The notes beneath the pieces are model-generated. The model worked only from the letters and a program-made list of their open reading frames with translations, made no database searches and was not told the DNA's origin. The position numbers and the translations under genes are program-made. From Plectrocnemia conspersa (taxonomy: Eukaryota; Arthropoda; Insecta; Trichoptera; Polycentropodidae), in the NCBI GenBank assembly GCA_009617715.1, contig VTFK01000006.1, positions 1,736,001-1,800,000 on the forward strand: a stretch of DNA of 64,000 nucleotides, in the 5' to 3' direction. Numbering within the stretch: position 1 is the first letter of the stretch; each line of letters begins with the position of its first letter. Below, piece by piece: positions 33,540-44,300 of this stretch.

Positions 33540-34680
33540 TAGAGACGGTAGGTATTGGAAAAATATGTTTACGTTTCATGTGAAATTTTTACACTACTGA
33601 CTATATTTGAGGACACTTTTGGAAATTTGTTTTACGTTCTTTTATCGATTTTACAAAAAACAACTTTATTGGGCAAATTTATGAGCAAAAGATCCGCACG
33701 AAGTTTAAAAAAAAATACGTTAGATGAATATTATATATATATTTTCTGTAAGAAAACTTGAATATCTTTATCTAAGCATTAATAATATAAAATAACAAAA
33801 GAGCAACAAAATAATCAGCTTTATATTATTTTTGAAATAAATAATACATGATATGACGGAAGATATTAAATGACAATGGGTGTGTCTTATAAGTATTTAT
33901 TGAATATCGAAGAATACAACAGAAGAAATGTTATTTCATGTCATGATGTCAAGGATTGAATCTGCAAAAGAAGCAATATCACGAATTAAAATATGTATTT
34001 ATACTCGCTGTTTTTTTTTCAAATCTATTTAATAATAGTGAAGATCAATAACTTGACCAATAAAAACAAGATTAATAAATTATATACACGTGTAAAGATA
34101 TGAGTAGTTGACATACATATTTACCGTTTAAAACTGAATTTATATGCTTGAATATATACGATAATAGCTTTCCACGTGGTTGAGTTGAATTTCTTATTTG
34201 GCTGAAATATTTACAATTATATTCTTCCAGGGAAAAAGTATAAATATTTCACCATAACATATACATTAGGTACTATACTACAAAAAATATAATACATGGC
34301 CTCAGTTGCTCTAAAAAAATGGACGCATATCCACCTTAGCTGTAAAACTATTGGGTGTTAATTCCTTTTACTATCTATAAGAAATGATTTTAGAATATGA
34401 AAATCTCATCGACCAGATTTTTAAAAGTCAAATAAAATATTTTTTATTAAAACAATTTTTGATGTAATTGTATTCCTAGCTTATTTGTATAAAAGCTAAA
34501 AAACAGCGATAAAAAAAGAATATAGAAACAAGTTGAAAGCCATTCTATTTTGTCATTCAGCCATCACTTTGTGTGAACCTTAGACCAATTGTTAATATTG
34601 TAAAGATGGTGTAATGTCACACTTGATTTAAAATTATAGATAAGCTAATGAACGTCTTATAAATCATCGTCAATGTTTGG
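33540..34680. other. Intergenic AT-rich sequence
   Basis: A plus-strand open frame at 33555-33761 has no recognisable content. I see no repeat or RNA gene. Confidence 0.4.
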
Positions 34681-34745
34681 CATAAAGCGTCTAAGATGCT
34701 CGTCTTTGCTATGCGGAGCGCATGTCACTTGCAATAATTTATTAA
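34681..34745 (+). repeat. Dispersed repeat, copy at 34.7 kb
   Basis: GCGTCTAAGATGCTCGTCTT and ATGCGGAGCGCATGTCAC match 15491-15555. Both copies are followed by CAATTTATT-like or AATAATTTATT words. Confidence 0.75.
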
Positions 34746-34843
34746 CATTCCATAAAATACGTTTATTTGTATTATATCATCTTAGAATATGACCCTAATA
34801 GCTGAATTTCCAGCAAAGCAAAACACGCCATGTTTTCGTAAAG

Positions 34844-34905
34844 CAGTTATGTCAAACACACGGCCCGCGGGCCGCATGCGGCTCAGTTGGAACAATTAGA
34901 AATAT
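34844..34905 (+). mobile_element. hAT-type element end
   Basis: CAGTTATGTCAAACACACGG followed by CCCGCGGGCCGCATGCGGC is the familiar left end of widespread hAT MITEs (CAG..GTCAAAC..GGCCCGCGGGCC). The matching right end was not found, so the element is truncated. Confidence 0.6.
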
Positions 34906-34989
34906 ATTTAACTAAAACAATTATTAATTCAAATGATTTAAAACAATATAATTTATAATTAATAATATAGATGTCACCAATTCCCAGAC

Positions 34990-35140
34990 TTTCATTCTGG
35001 TGGATAATACTTACTTGTAGGTATTATTATGTCCGATTGACTTACTCAGTTGCTACAGACTTGCCCGTTGTAACGCATTGGGCTTACGCCTATTACGTTA
35101 CAACGGATGATTTAATAAAAATATAAATCAAAAAAATATA
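34990..35140 (+). repeat. Best-preserved 3' module of the SINE-like family
   Basis: GATAATACTTACTTGTAGGT leads to CCGTTGTAACG (35065-35075) and CGTTACAACGG (35096-35106), perfect 11-bp arms around a 20-base loop. An A-rich tail with two copies of AAAATATAAATCAA follows. The same order occurs on the minus strand at 2101-2225 and partly at 32600-32710. Confidence 0.75.
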
Positions 35141-35689
35141 AATCAAAGGAACGATAAACATCTTAGCATATTAATCTGAAAGAAATAATATTTTTAAATT
35201 TCTATCGTGTCTGTAAAATCTGAATTAATGATTATTATACATATAGTTATAATTCCTATCCATCATCATAGATTAGATGTTTCTAATCTCGCGTAATGAT
35301 TAATTAAAATCAAGTTAAGTCGCACAAATAAGGTATTAAAAATTCAGCTAATAGAGGATATCTTATTTGTATTAAGAATAAAAATAATAATTATAAAGAC
35401 ATACTTTCAGTATATTTAAGAAACATACTTTAAAACGCAATTAAAACGTAATACATATATCTCTATATTGCAAATATACGAGAAAACTAAAATAAAATAA
35501 ATTGATAAATGATATCTGCACTAAAAAAAGTTAGTGTTTTTATCTGGGAACATACAGCTAAACTTTGTTAAGCAATGTATGCTAAAAACTGCAGATATAC
35601 TTTTCCCGGTACAATTTAAAATATTTCAATTAATTGTAAGAATCGATTAAATAGCACTAAACGAAGCGAAAATATTGGATTAAAATCTG

Positions 35690-36035
35690 ATTTTTTTAAT
35701 TGCAGTTAATGAAACTACAGATATTTCCGGACATATTGAGACAGAAAGACAAATGGATTTATAGCTAAATTATTAGCTAAGTAGAATAAATTTTCCCCCA
35801 AAAAACAAAGTTTATCCTATTCGGTGTATTTTACCTCATACACCATAAAGTGTCGTGTTTCAAAGTCATAAAAAAATAATATATGCTAAATTTTATTACA
35901 AAAATAATAAATTTTATACGTTCATGGGGATTGAATCACCGACGGTTTTTTTTATTACTCTTAGAAACCGAAAGTGGACATGAGGGTTTAATTTATTATA
36001 CAGAAGTACGTTGGCTCTCCTGTCATCAATTTTTT
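35690..36035 (+). pseudogene. hAT transposase relic (ZBED5-like)
   Basis: Two plus-strand blocks in family order: VNETTDISGHIETE near 35700-35750 (first acidic block) and GHEGLIYYTEVRWLSCHQFF at 35976-36035, matching the LLxHTEVRWLSRGxxL block of hAT transposases related to ZBED5/SCAND3. Stops separate them. It differs from the copy at 30262. Confidence 0.8.
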
Positions 36036-36295
36036 ATACGATTTTGATAATTTCACATTTATTTCAAAATGTTTTTATAAATGAAAGAAGAATCAGTAAA
36101 ACTTAATTATAAATATAAACTGAATGAATGATTAGGCCTTCATTACATATATATTACTATGATATTACTACGGAGAATGTCGATAAAGAGAAGAAAGAGC
36201 AGATGAACTATGGTCAGATGTCACAGTAGTCACAGTAGCAATCGCCTGGATGCTGATCATTAAACATATTGGATGATTTATTTCTTAATATGTAT

Positions 36296-36720
36296 TTAAA
36301 CTGTCAATAATCACGCGTGTTTATAGTGTCTTAAGTTGGATGTTTTGCGTGAAAACCAGGTCGCTAAGATCATGCGATTTAACGCCGTTGGATTTTTTTG
36401 TGGAGATAAACCTGAAACGTTGGAGCACCTAAAAACCAGCATTCGCCAAGTTGCAGCCCGAAATGTAGGAAAAAGTCATCTAAAATTACATCGAAAGGAT
36501 CGGTTGTTGCAAAAGATCCAGAGGCGGGCATTTAATCGAAATATTTTTTTTATAAAAATTAAATACATGGAATATGTGATTAATAAAAAAAATCCAAAAA
36601 TATCCTTAAATTTGTGTGCTATTTTAAGGTTCGGAAAAAGTTGGATTACATTATGGTATGGTATTACAATACATAACATTAAATACCTTGAAACGATCTG
36701 TGGAGATTTGTACTTTTGAG
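36296..36720 (+). pseudogene. Internally deleted mariner copy
   Basis: It starts with CTGTCAATAATCACGCGTG, the same 5'-side sequence as the larger relic at 21430-22400, then jumps to a C-terminal transposase frame: a degenerate third acidic block (RFNAVGFF for LTPLDFF), KPETLEHLKTSIRQVAARNV and a tail resembling RSRGGHLNDI. The catalytic core is absent. It reads as a deletion derivative of the same family. Confidence 0.8.
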
Positions 36721-36842
36721 AAGAACTAAGATAGATAGAATATCTGAAAGATCTTTCATGACAATTTTGTGCAAAATTCAGCTAATTTGATAGGTGCGGT
36801 GTGGAGTCAGATGGAACCACGCCTCAACAACAAATGCCCATC

Positions 36843-36852
36843 GCGCATGCGC
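36843..36852. promoter_or_regulatory. GCGCATGCGC palindrome
   Basis: One of five such sites in the window. It lies 200 bases left of the GC-rich patch at 37060-37200. Confidence 0.4.
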
Positions 36853-37029
36853 TGTTCAATACGGATTGACAAACATAAGCAGATTCGAAAATTAACACAA
36901 AGATACTATTCTATTGATGTTCAAACATATGCATTTCAACCTATCTTGCGCATTGGCGCAATACAAAAAAATATGGCTATATGTTATAATTTATAGCTCA
37001 TATAGTAACAAGAAGTTTTAATTGCGCGC

Positions 37030-37220
37030 TGTTCATTCGTTTAATGGGGAAAACTGAGACAAAAGGACCTGGGTTGTTTTTTTGTTCAGTTCCGGGAATG
37101 AAAATCCCGATGGGTGCGACAGGAGAAGGGGAAACAGCTGACCCCGGGCGCTCGCCCCCGCGCCACGCCCAAAACATCCCCGGCGCCCGGTCGATGCAAC
37201 AGACCTGCAATATGTATAAA
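37030..37220. other. GC-rich patch, unassigned
   Basis: It holds CCCCGGGCGCTCGCCCCCGC and GATGCAACAGACCTGCAATA. Several frames are open because of base composition, and none has a recognisable motif. It may be a promoter or 5' UTR. Confidence 0.3.
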
Positions 37221-37229
37221 GTAATAAAT

Positions 37230-38490
37230 GTACACAATACATATTACACTAACCTGTCTCATATTTGACAAAATGACAAAAATTTCGCGCTGCGCAGTCT
37301 AATACAGTGGTTATGGCGATTTTTGTTAGCGACAAAACACTAACAGAAAAATACTATTGATCAAAATGTTTTGTATAAGCTGTATATATATTTAATTTAA
37401 CAAAATATATATTAATCATAATTAACTTGAGCTTTGTCAGTAATACCCATAATAAGTCGCGCAGAAATAGGTTCTGCAAAACACGTAAAAAGGGGTTATA
37501 AAACTAATGGATTTGTTTCAAGTTAATTTTCGGCTTTAAGCGCATGACAATACAAACAACTCTTCATATCCGTAACGAGAACAATTAACAGGGGCGATAG
37601 TATCGACGCATAAATCAATCAAAAATTCGAATATCGTCACTGAGCGAGCAGGTAGCGTAACCTTTGTTGTCAAATTTGCATAATCTCGAACGATATATAG
37701 GGCCGCCCTGAGAAAACAATGATTCTGGCTTCATGACAGAAATGGCACTTTATATATATTTTTTAACATTGTATTATAATTTCTTGAATAAATAATAATA
37801 GTTACGATGAATAAATAATAATAGGTATTATGCTACAAATAAATATAAAAATTAGTCACCGTTGCGACATATTTTCTGAAATCATATTTTATTTAACGAA
37901 ATATTTTAAATATTTTATACAAACCAAACTGAACACAAATCAGCTGTCAGCTGTCAAATTAACTGTTGCTGGAAAAAGTGTTGCCAATTCGAACCTCTAA
38001 AAAAACATCTTTATAATGTTAACAGCTGGAAAATTATAACAGGAACTAATTATACGGTTAAATTTACTATATTCATACGTTAAAAAATCTATAATTTTCC
38101 TACTGTTTCAGATTAGTTAGCCGCTATACTTTGATCATTATGTTCATGTGAAGTTTTATTTCTCATGCAAAAATAATCAATGAATAAATCATAATATTAT
38201 TAAGCTACATGTCTAAAAAAAATATTAAATTTTGATTACCCAGACACATCAAAAATATATTATTTAAGCCCAATAACCTTTTAATTGATAGCAATAAATC
38301 GTTGATCTTTTGATGATATAATGCTTTTTATTCAGCCTTGGTTCGTAACTGGTATTGAGAGGAAGCTCATAAGTCTTAATCACGACTTCATTATAATCAA
38401 CAATCCTCAAATATCATCATCGTAACAAAGCTTGAAAATTACTGCAGCCTTATCGAAGTGAACACGTAATAACACGTACGTGTGGCCAAA
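37230..38490. other. Intergenic AT-rich sequence
   Basis: No coding, RNA or repeat feature could be supported. Confidence 0.4.
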
Positions 38491-38494
38491 ATGC

Positions 38495-38925
38495 CCAAAA
38501 AATGATAATGCGATCCGTGACCTCAGACACGGGCATTTTCCCGGGCGGAACCGTGACCATAGACAAAGGATGGAGACCGTTCCGGGCCCGTGACCTTGAC
38601 CATGACGCGGCGGAACGTTCCAGAAGAGGCCCACCCACCAGCCGGCCCGGTGGCACCCACGTCAACCAGGCTGTATCGATCGCCCGGCTGGGAGCTGCTT
38701 CCCCCGGGGGTGGCCCCCGCGCGAGGGGGCGCATTTAGGCACGGACGCCCATGGCGCGATCGATCACTGCATGTACCCCCATCGATTTGTCCAAGTCCGG
38801 CTGATCAGGTCTGGAGATTTTCCCACGATCGACGGAAAGTTACCGGATCGATGCGGAAATGTAGACGTGGCACGCCCCAAACATCTGGTATTGCGTCTCA
38901 AGCGCTAGAGGGGTGGTTTAAAAGT
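38495..38925. promoter_or_regulatory. Strongly GC-rich island
   Basis: This is one of the most GC-rich segments in the window. It contains TGACCTTGA at 38591-38599 (TCAAGGTCA on the minus strand, the monomer site of FTZ-F1/ERR-type nuclear receptors) and several CCGGGC/GGCCC runs. Long open frames occur on both strands, as expected from composition alone. A promoter, enhancer or GC-rich 5' exon is possible. Confidence 0.35.
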
Positions 38926-39079
38926 TTGGGGTGGATTTGCGTGACAATAATAGTGATACATATTTATTAAAGTGATAAGTCACTGAAGTTACTAATATAA
39001 TCATTTAAAAATTTATTTTAATATTATCTGAATGTATCTGTGATCATATGAAGTGATTTTATTTACGATTTTGTCCTTA

Positions 39080-39192
39080 CATTTCGGGGCAAAAGCGACC
39101 CGACATAAGCGCACCGTCATAATCGCGCAGCGTAATATGCGCGCCTAACATTTCGGCACCGACATAATTGCGCGGTGTCATTTGCGCAAATT
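39080..39192. repeat. Array of five short modules ending in GCGC
   Basis: CGACATAAGCGC, CGTCATAATCGCGC, GCGTAATATGCGCGC, CGACATAATTGCGC and TGTCATTTGCGC follow each other. ACATTTCGG marks two larger units 68 bases apart (39080 and 39148). The family is not recognised. Confidence 0.6.
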
Positions 39193-39504
39193 GAAAAACA
39201 GAATTTGTACCTTATATATAATTGTTCTAAGCCATATCCGCTAAACATCCGAAACATTATCCGTTCAATTCTCTACTCTAAATCGTATCGCTTTAATAAT
39301 AATAATTTAATAATAATAATTGAATTTACTTCGTTGCTTTCCAAAGCACCGGTAATGCGTTCTGTTGTTTCGACCAATGAAAAATAAGCATTCAAATATA
39401 AAACAAAATGACCGACAGTACCATGACAACAGTTTTAAATAATTATTATTTAATAAAAAAATTTTGCTACGCGACATTAATTTTCATTAATTCATTTGAC
39501 TGAA

Positions 39505-39880
39505 TATAAATAATCGGATTACAAATTAACTAGGTGTGTTATAACTATGAAAATTAAATATATACATAATGTGTTGAGGATTAGAAGAATACATTGATTA
39601 AACTAGAAAAACATTCATAAAACAATCTTCAAATTTTGAATTCCCGGCGACGAGCTCCGAGGCCGAAAAGTGAGTTTTTCCTTTTATAAATAATCGGATT
39701 GCAAATTAACTAGGTGTGTTATAACTATGGAAATTAAATATATACATAATGTGTTTAGGATAACAAGACTACATTGATTAAATTAGATAGACAATCATAA
39801 AACAATCTTCGTAATGAAATCTTCAAATTTTGAATTCCCTTCGCCGGGCTCCGAGGCCGAAAAGTGAGTTTTTCCTTTTA
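39505..39880. repeat. Tandem duplication of a 180-bp unit
   Basis: Unit 1 starts at 39505 and unit 2 at 39685. Both open with TATAAATAATCGGATT, run through AACTAGGTGTGTTATAACTA and end AGGCCGAAAAGTGAGTTTTT before CCTTTTA. Unit 2 carries an extra GTAATGAAATCTT. Differences are scattered, so the duplication is not very recent. Confidence 0.92.
39814..39867 (+). CDS. Candidate 17-residue small ORF or first coding exon
   Basis: ATG opens MKSSNFEFPSPGSEAEK, then TGA. The end reads GAAAA then GTGAGT, a near-consensus splice donor, so this could instead be a first coding exon of 50 bases. The upstream tandem copy keeps the same frame (SSNFEFPATSSEAEK) with three substituted residues but lacks the ATG. 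Locally higher GC than the AT-rich flanks. No homology is claimed and no second exon was found. Confidence 0.3.
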   Translation: MKSSNFEFPSPGSEAEK

Positions 39881-40134
39881 TTTTACATTAACATTATCAT
39901 TGCTTCCGATTTAATGCACATATGCGCTAGATTTTAAGAATTTCAAATAAACCAGTTATGTTTTAAATGTGAACGTGTAATATATCCTCAGTATGTATGA
40001 GGATTGAAAGTTAATGTCGATCAAATCACAGTAGGAACGCTATATATATCAGCCAATGGACAGCTTATAAATGTGTAGTTTCTTGAATGGTATCTAATAA
40101 ACAACATTTTACAATGATTATAAATATAATAATA

Positions 40135-40591
40135 CAGCGAAATCTCTTTGTAACCAATAACGAAATAACGAAATTCCCAGTATAACGAATCTTCAGTTTG
40201 TCCCCGAAAAACTTTCATAGAAAATGTTTTCATTTTAACGAAGACTGATCTCAGTATAACGAAATATTTTGATCCGAATTTAAGAATGACGTTACAACTT
40301 GACAAGATATTTCTCCGAATTCAGTTCGTCCTTGACTCTGGCGTGTGCCAGATGTGTTCAAAAGCGACATTACAGGTGTTTCGCTGACCCTCAAAATTTC
40401 TTATAAAACATTATATTCACAATTTTTATTGTGTTTCATACAGTATCCTTAAAAATGGACAAAAAACGATCTGTCCACCTTATAAGAAGTTATTTTGATG
40501 CTGTCGTAATATGGTAATTAAAAATGTATCATTCAGTATACCGAAATATATTAATTGGTTCCGTGAGCTTCGCTATATTGAGATTTCACTG
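40135..40591. mobile_element. pogo/Tigger-like nonautonomous element
   Basis: The 457-bp element is flanked by TA on both sides (40133-40134 and 40592-40593). Left end CAGCGAAATCTCTTTGTAAC and right end, reversed, CAGTGAAATCTCAATATAGC share the CAGTGAAATCTC terminus typical of pogo/Tigger elements, and CAGTATAACGAA words repeat inside. Near 40454, ATGGACAAAAAACGATCTGT could be the start of a lost transposase (MDKKRSVHL). No further coding remains. Confidence 0.85.
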
Positions 40592-40599
40592 TACAATGC

Positions 40600-42056
40600 T
40601 TAATTTATTATTATCTAGCTAAGTTTTAAACCTATTCCTAAATGATATACAATATTTAGATTTATCATTAAATATATAAATTTTAAATCTAACGTTACAT
40701 AATATAAAATGTTTTCTTCTGGAAATATTTAGTCAAGTTGTAAACCTATTTTCAAATGAATTGAAAATGTCAAGTAGTTTTTTATAGATTGAACCATTTC
40801 AACTATCATTGAAAATCCTAAATAATAATGTCTAATTTGAACCATTCAATTTAAAATTATATTTTAAAAAATCAGAACGAAGCAAAAATAATATTTAAAA
40901 CCCAAAAAGTTGATGGTCTGGTATTTGTACACTCGCTAGCTAGTTTATTTAGTTGTAAATACATATTTCGCACATAATAATTTCGTATTAAATTTAATTA
41001 TATTATTTTAATTTTGAGTACTAAATTGTAGTAAAAAGTTAAGTCAGTAATATTCATTCGATTTTAGAGTAACATTCTATTACACGTAGAAATAATAATA
41101 AAAAATTAGGTGCCTACGTTAACTCGGATCTGTATATGTTTTAATTATATTTTATTTTAGATAAAAAATCACATAGATAAGTGGTTCCGACCGCAGAAAA
41201 AAAAATATACAATTTTTATGGTATGCTAGCTTTTGTGACCCTTGGACCAAACATTTTGAAGGCCCCTATTTTAAAGCAACAAGCGGGTATAACTAGGGAT
41301 GTCTATCGCGGTTGCCCAGTCGACCGTGTTCGGCGTATTGATCGTCCCTGTGATACATATACATTCGCATTACAATAAGACACTAGGTAGATATTAATTT
41401 TTTTCCAAATTACTTGGAATTTGTTTATAAAATAAAAAAAAAATCAATTGAAGAGATATATTTTTTTATTATTATTTTATTAAAGTCTATGTAGATCATT
41501 TTCTTATGCAAGTCTGCTAAAAAGCTATTCTGATTTAAATCTACCAGGCTTAAAAAATATATGTTTATAGCTCTTAACAAAATCTAAACCATTGTAATTC
41601 TTATATTTGCTTTTTAAGACTAAAATGTCTGCCGACCTCTGCAATTTAAGATATTTGATTCATTCTTAAAATGTATTTATTTTGACATATGTAACTTTAA
41701 AACATCTGAAACACAATCAAAATGTTACTGATATATCTCTGACATAAAAAATACGGATGTTCTTGTGCATATTCTTGCGCATACTCCGCATCGGATACTT
41801 TGAATACCGTTATTCACCTAGTTACCGAATCTTTCACTACGTGGCGCGGTGTGTCGTCGTTGGCCAAACTTTGACAGATTGCATATTTATTCGCTGGTCG
41901 CTTATAGAGCAGACGCGACGTTCTGTATTTAGTGTTTTTAGCTTCCGTATATTGTTTTAGAGCACATAAAAATGCAATACTGGAATTGGCGTGTACGAAT
42001 TATACATATGTAAGACTTTAAATACCTTACTTTAGTTATTTGTTATGATTCTTCTA
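40600..42056. other. Intergenic AT-rich sequence
   Basis: At 41641, reading left, CAGAGGTCGGCAGACATTTT resembles a hAT end without a visible partner. Open frames at 41181-41378 and 41757-41960 carry no known motif. Confidence 0.4.
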
Positions 42057-42060
42057 TTAA

Positions 42061-42314
42061 CCCTTTCACTGTGGATCTATGCATGTCATGGCGAGCAACG
42101 CCCATGCGCGGATGGCTTACGATTTACACCGATGTTCAACAAATATTTAAATTTTCATTAATATAAAAAATACTCTAATTGTAAATTCACATGTTCATTT
42201 CCTTTTATAAGGTAAAACATGTGTGTATGTACAAAACACTAAATTTTTAATTCATTAAAAAACGACGCCGCGAACCGATGGGGATTATATAATTATACGA
42301 CCGCGGTGAAAGAG
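42061..42314. mobile_element. piggyBac-like MITE
   Basis: Perfect TTAA on both sides (42057-42060 and 42315-42318). Left terminus CCCTTTCACTGTGG and right terminus, reversed, CTCTTTCACCGCGG are inverted repeats of about 14 bases with three differences. At 254 bp and without a frame it is a nonautonomous element mobilised by a piggyBac-type transposase. Confidence 0.85.
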
Positions 42315-42407
42315 TTAAGTGCCCTCTCTAATTATTATTGAACTAAATATTCAACAAGTAATTGTAAAAAGACTTTTTATAACAATATTACGAGTGAGAA
42401 TCGAATC

Positions 42408-42828
42408 GAACGCCGACACGATTTTATTGCTTTTGACGTGGATTTTTGCTTACTGAGAAGTGATAATTGTTTTTGCGCTCTCCTATTGACCAAAATTCAC
42501 TTTCAAAATGCGTTGATCAGCCCTCTTACATTAGAAGTCCATTGTAATATCGGTAAGGATAGGTATCATATTTTTAAAATATTTGTTGCAGACAAACTGT
42601 GAAGCAATATGTGAGATGCAATGTTTGCTGTACTTATTCTTCAGCTTAGTTTCCTCTAAGAAGCGTGTTGGCGTACTTGGTATTTTGGACTTGACTTAAT
42701 GAATGTTATAAAACAGTTTTTGAACTGCTGTTAGATTAATATATTTATGTTAGGTTTAGGTTTGAACAGTAAATGGACGTTTCGCAACCATCAAATTAAG
42801 TTTCATAGATATTTTAGTACAGCATATA
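42408..42828 (+). repeat. Composite dispersed repeat, copy at 42.4 kb
   Basis: It begins CGCCGACACGATTTTATTGC, continues GAGAAGTGATAATTGTTTTT and GCGCTCTCCTATTGACCAAA, then about 200 bases of shared body (CAGACAAACTGTGAAGCAAT), and ends with an arm of the MITE family (AAATGGACGTTTCGCAACCA to ACAGCATAT). The same order occurs at 63340-63740. Its first part is one arm of the foldback element at 49809-49960. Confidence 0.88.
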
Positions 42829-42966
42829 ATTTTAACCTCTAAAAATAAGATTTTAGATTTGCCACACTGCCAATCAACCAATGATTAAGCGAGTTTGTAT
42901 AAACATATATCATTGCTTCTAGACAATAAAATATGCTAGTGATAATTTGTAAATTATTTAAATGAA

Positions 42967-43016
42967 TGAACGATTAATTGTGGTGGTAAATTGCGGGCGA
43001 TAAATTTTCCCAGACT
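42967..43016 (+). repeat. Solo right arm of the 26.5-kb MITE family
   Basis: GTGGTGGTAAATTGCGGGCG followed by ATAAATTTTCCCAGACT mirrors the left arm at 26546-26595. Confidence 0.7.
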
Positions 43017-43019
43017 TAT

Positions 43020-44215
43020 GTTTTTGTTCTACGTATTTGGTTGAATCTGCATTTTCTAATGTCAACATTATAAAACGGAAAAACTAAATTATTCTTAGTG
43101 ATGAACATTCTGACCAATATTTACAATTATCTCTTTCATCTTATAATCCCGACTTATTGAAAAAATTGTGAAATTTTAACGATCTTAATAATAGTGTAGT
43201 ATCTGTTCCTATTTTTTCTTTAATTTATTATTTTCTATATGATTATATTTTAAATTGTATTTTTTTATACTGAAATATTTAATACACATTCTATATTTCT
43301 AAACGTTATAGGTATTTAAAATAATTATTTTCTCCTGCATACGGTTGCTCTAGTATATGATACTATCAATTAATGACATGAATTATGGATATATATATAG
43401 AATATATATTTTTAGTAACTTTTCTTTTTTATATACCATTCTAAAAATATTTTATTTTTAAATATAATACGTAATACTTGTTAAAATATGTATACATGAT
43501 CACCTTTATAAGTGCATAGTGCATTGATAATTATTCATGAAGTCATTTAGTTGTCGCCAACGAGCAATAGAGTAATGGTTTAGTCATTTTTTTCCACTTT
43601 ACTCCTTTTAAAGTTTACACAAATCTATTTTTGGCACACTTGAAAGCAGCGCTGCACTTCAATGCCAAAGCATTGATCCATGCCAAATGTCTATGATCTA
43701 ACTATAACAAATTGTGTAAATAAGTTTCAGTACGTATTACATTGTATGTATGCAGTAGCACGTGTAACTTCCACAATAGCTATACTTAGAAGCGACATTG
43801 TTCTGACCCCGACACGTGTAATATCATAATATGAAAACTAAGGTTTGTGTTATTGTTTGACTCGAATTAGATTAACGACTTTAGTCTCGCTATCCGTCAG
43901 TTAAAGCTAAATATATTTTACACAATTTTATAAAACATTTTTAGGTATTTACAGTTATAACTAATATATTTTCTAGTCACATTAGAAAATTGAAAATTTA
44001 TATGTGTACAAAGATCCGCTCAGATACTTGGTATAGCAACAGGTTGAAATGATCATTGATCGAACTTGTGAATGTATCATTAGTGCCATCTAGTTTCAAT
44101 TCATATTCAAAGCAGGTATCCTGTATGCGACGATTTATAATGTCGCTTTAAAGACATTTTAGACAACTCTAGAATACGTATTATGTATTACATAAATTAT
44201 TATTTAACCAGCACG
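43020..44215. other. Intergenic AT-rich sequence
   Basis: No feature could be supported. Confidence 0.4.
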
Positions 44216-44217
44216 AT

Positions 44218-44300
44218 ATATCAGTGGTATAAATTATTGATTACCAATTGAAAGGTCCAGAGTTCAAATTCTATAAATGTTCAGATTTTTCAATAATTTC
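44218..44300 (+). repeat. Degenerate tRNA-headed SINE copy
   Basis: CCAGCACGATATATCAGTGG and the eroded B box GAGTTCAAATTC match the head of the SINE at 48861. The body is not clearly recognisable. Confidence 0.65.

Noticed and set aside
38407..38970. Overlapping long open frames on both strands
   Set aside because: They are a composition effect of the GC-rich block. The encoded residues are low-complexity Gly/Pro/Arg/Ala without a domain.
44218..44290. Functional tRNA gene
   Set aside because: The head resembles a tRNA, but stems do not close and the B box is eroded. It matches the SINE head at 48861 instead.
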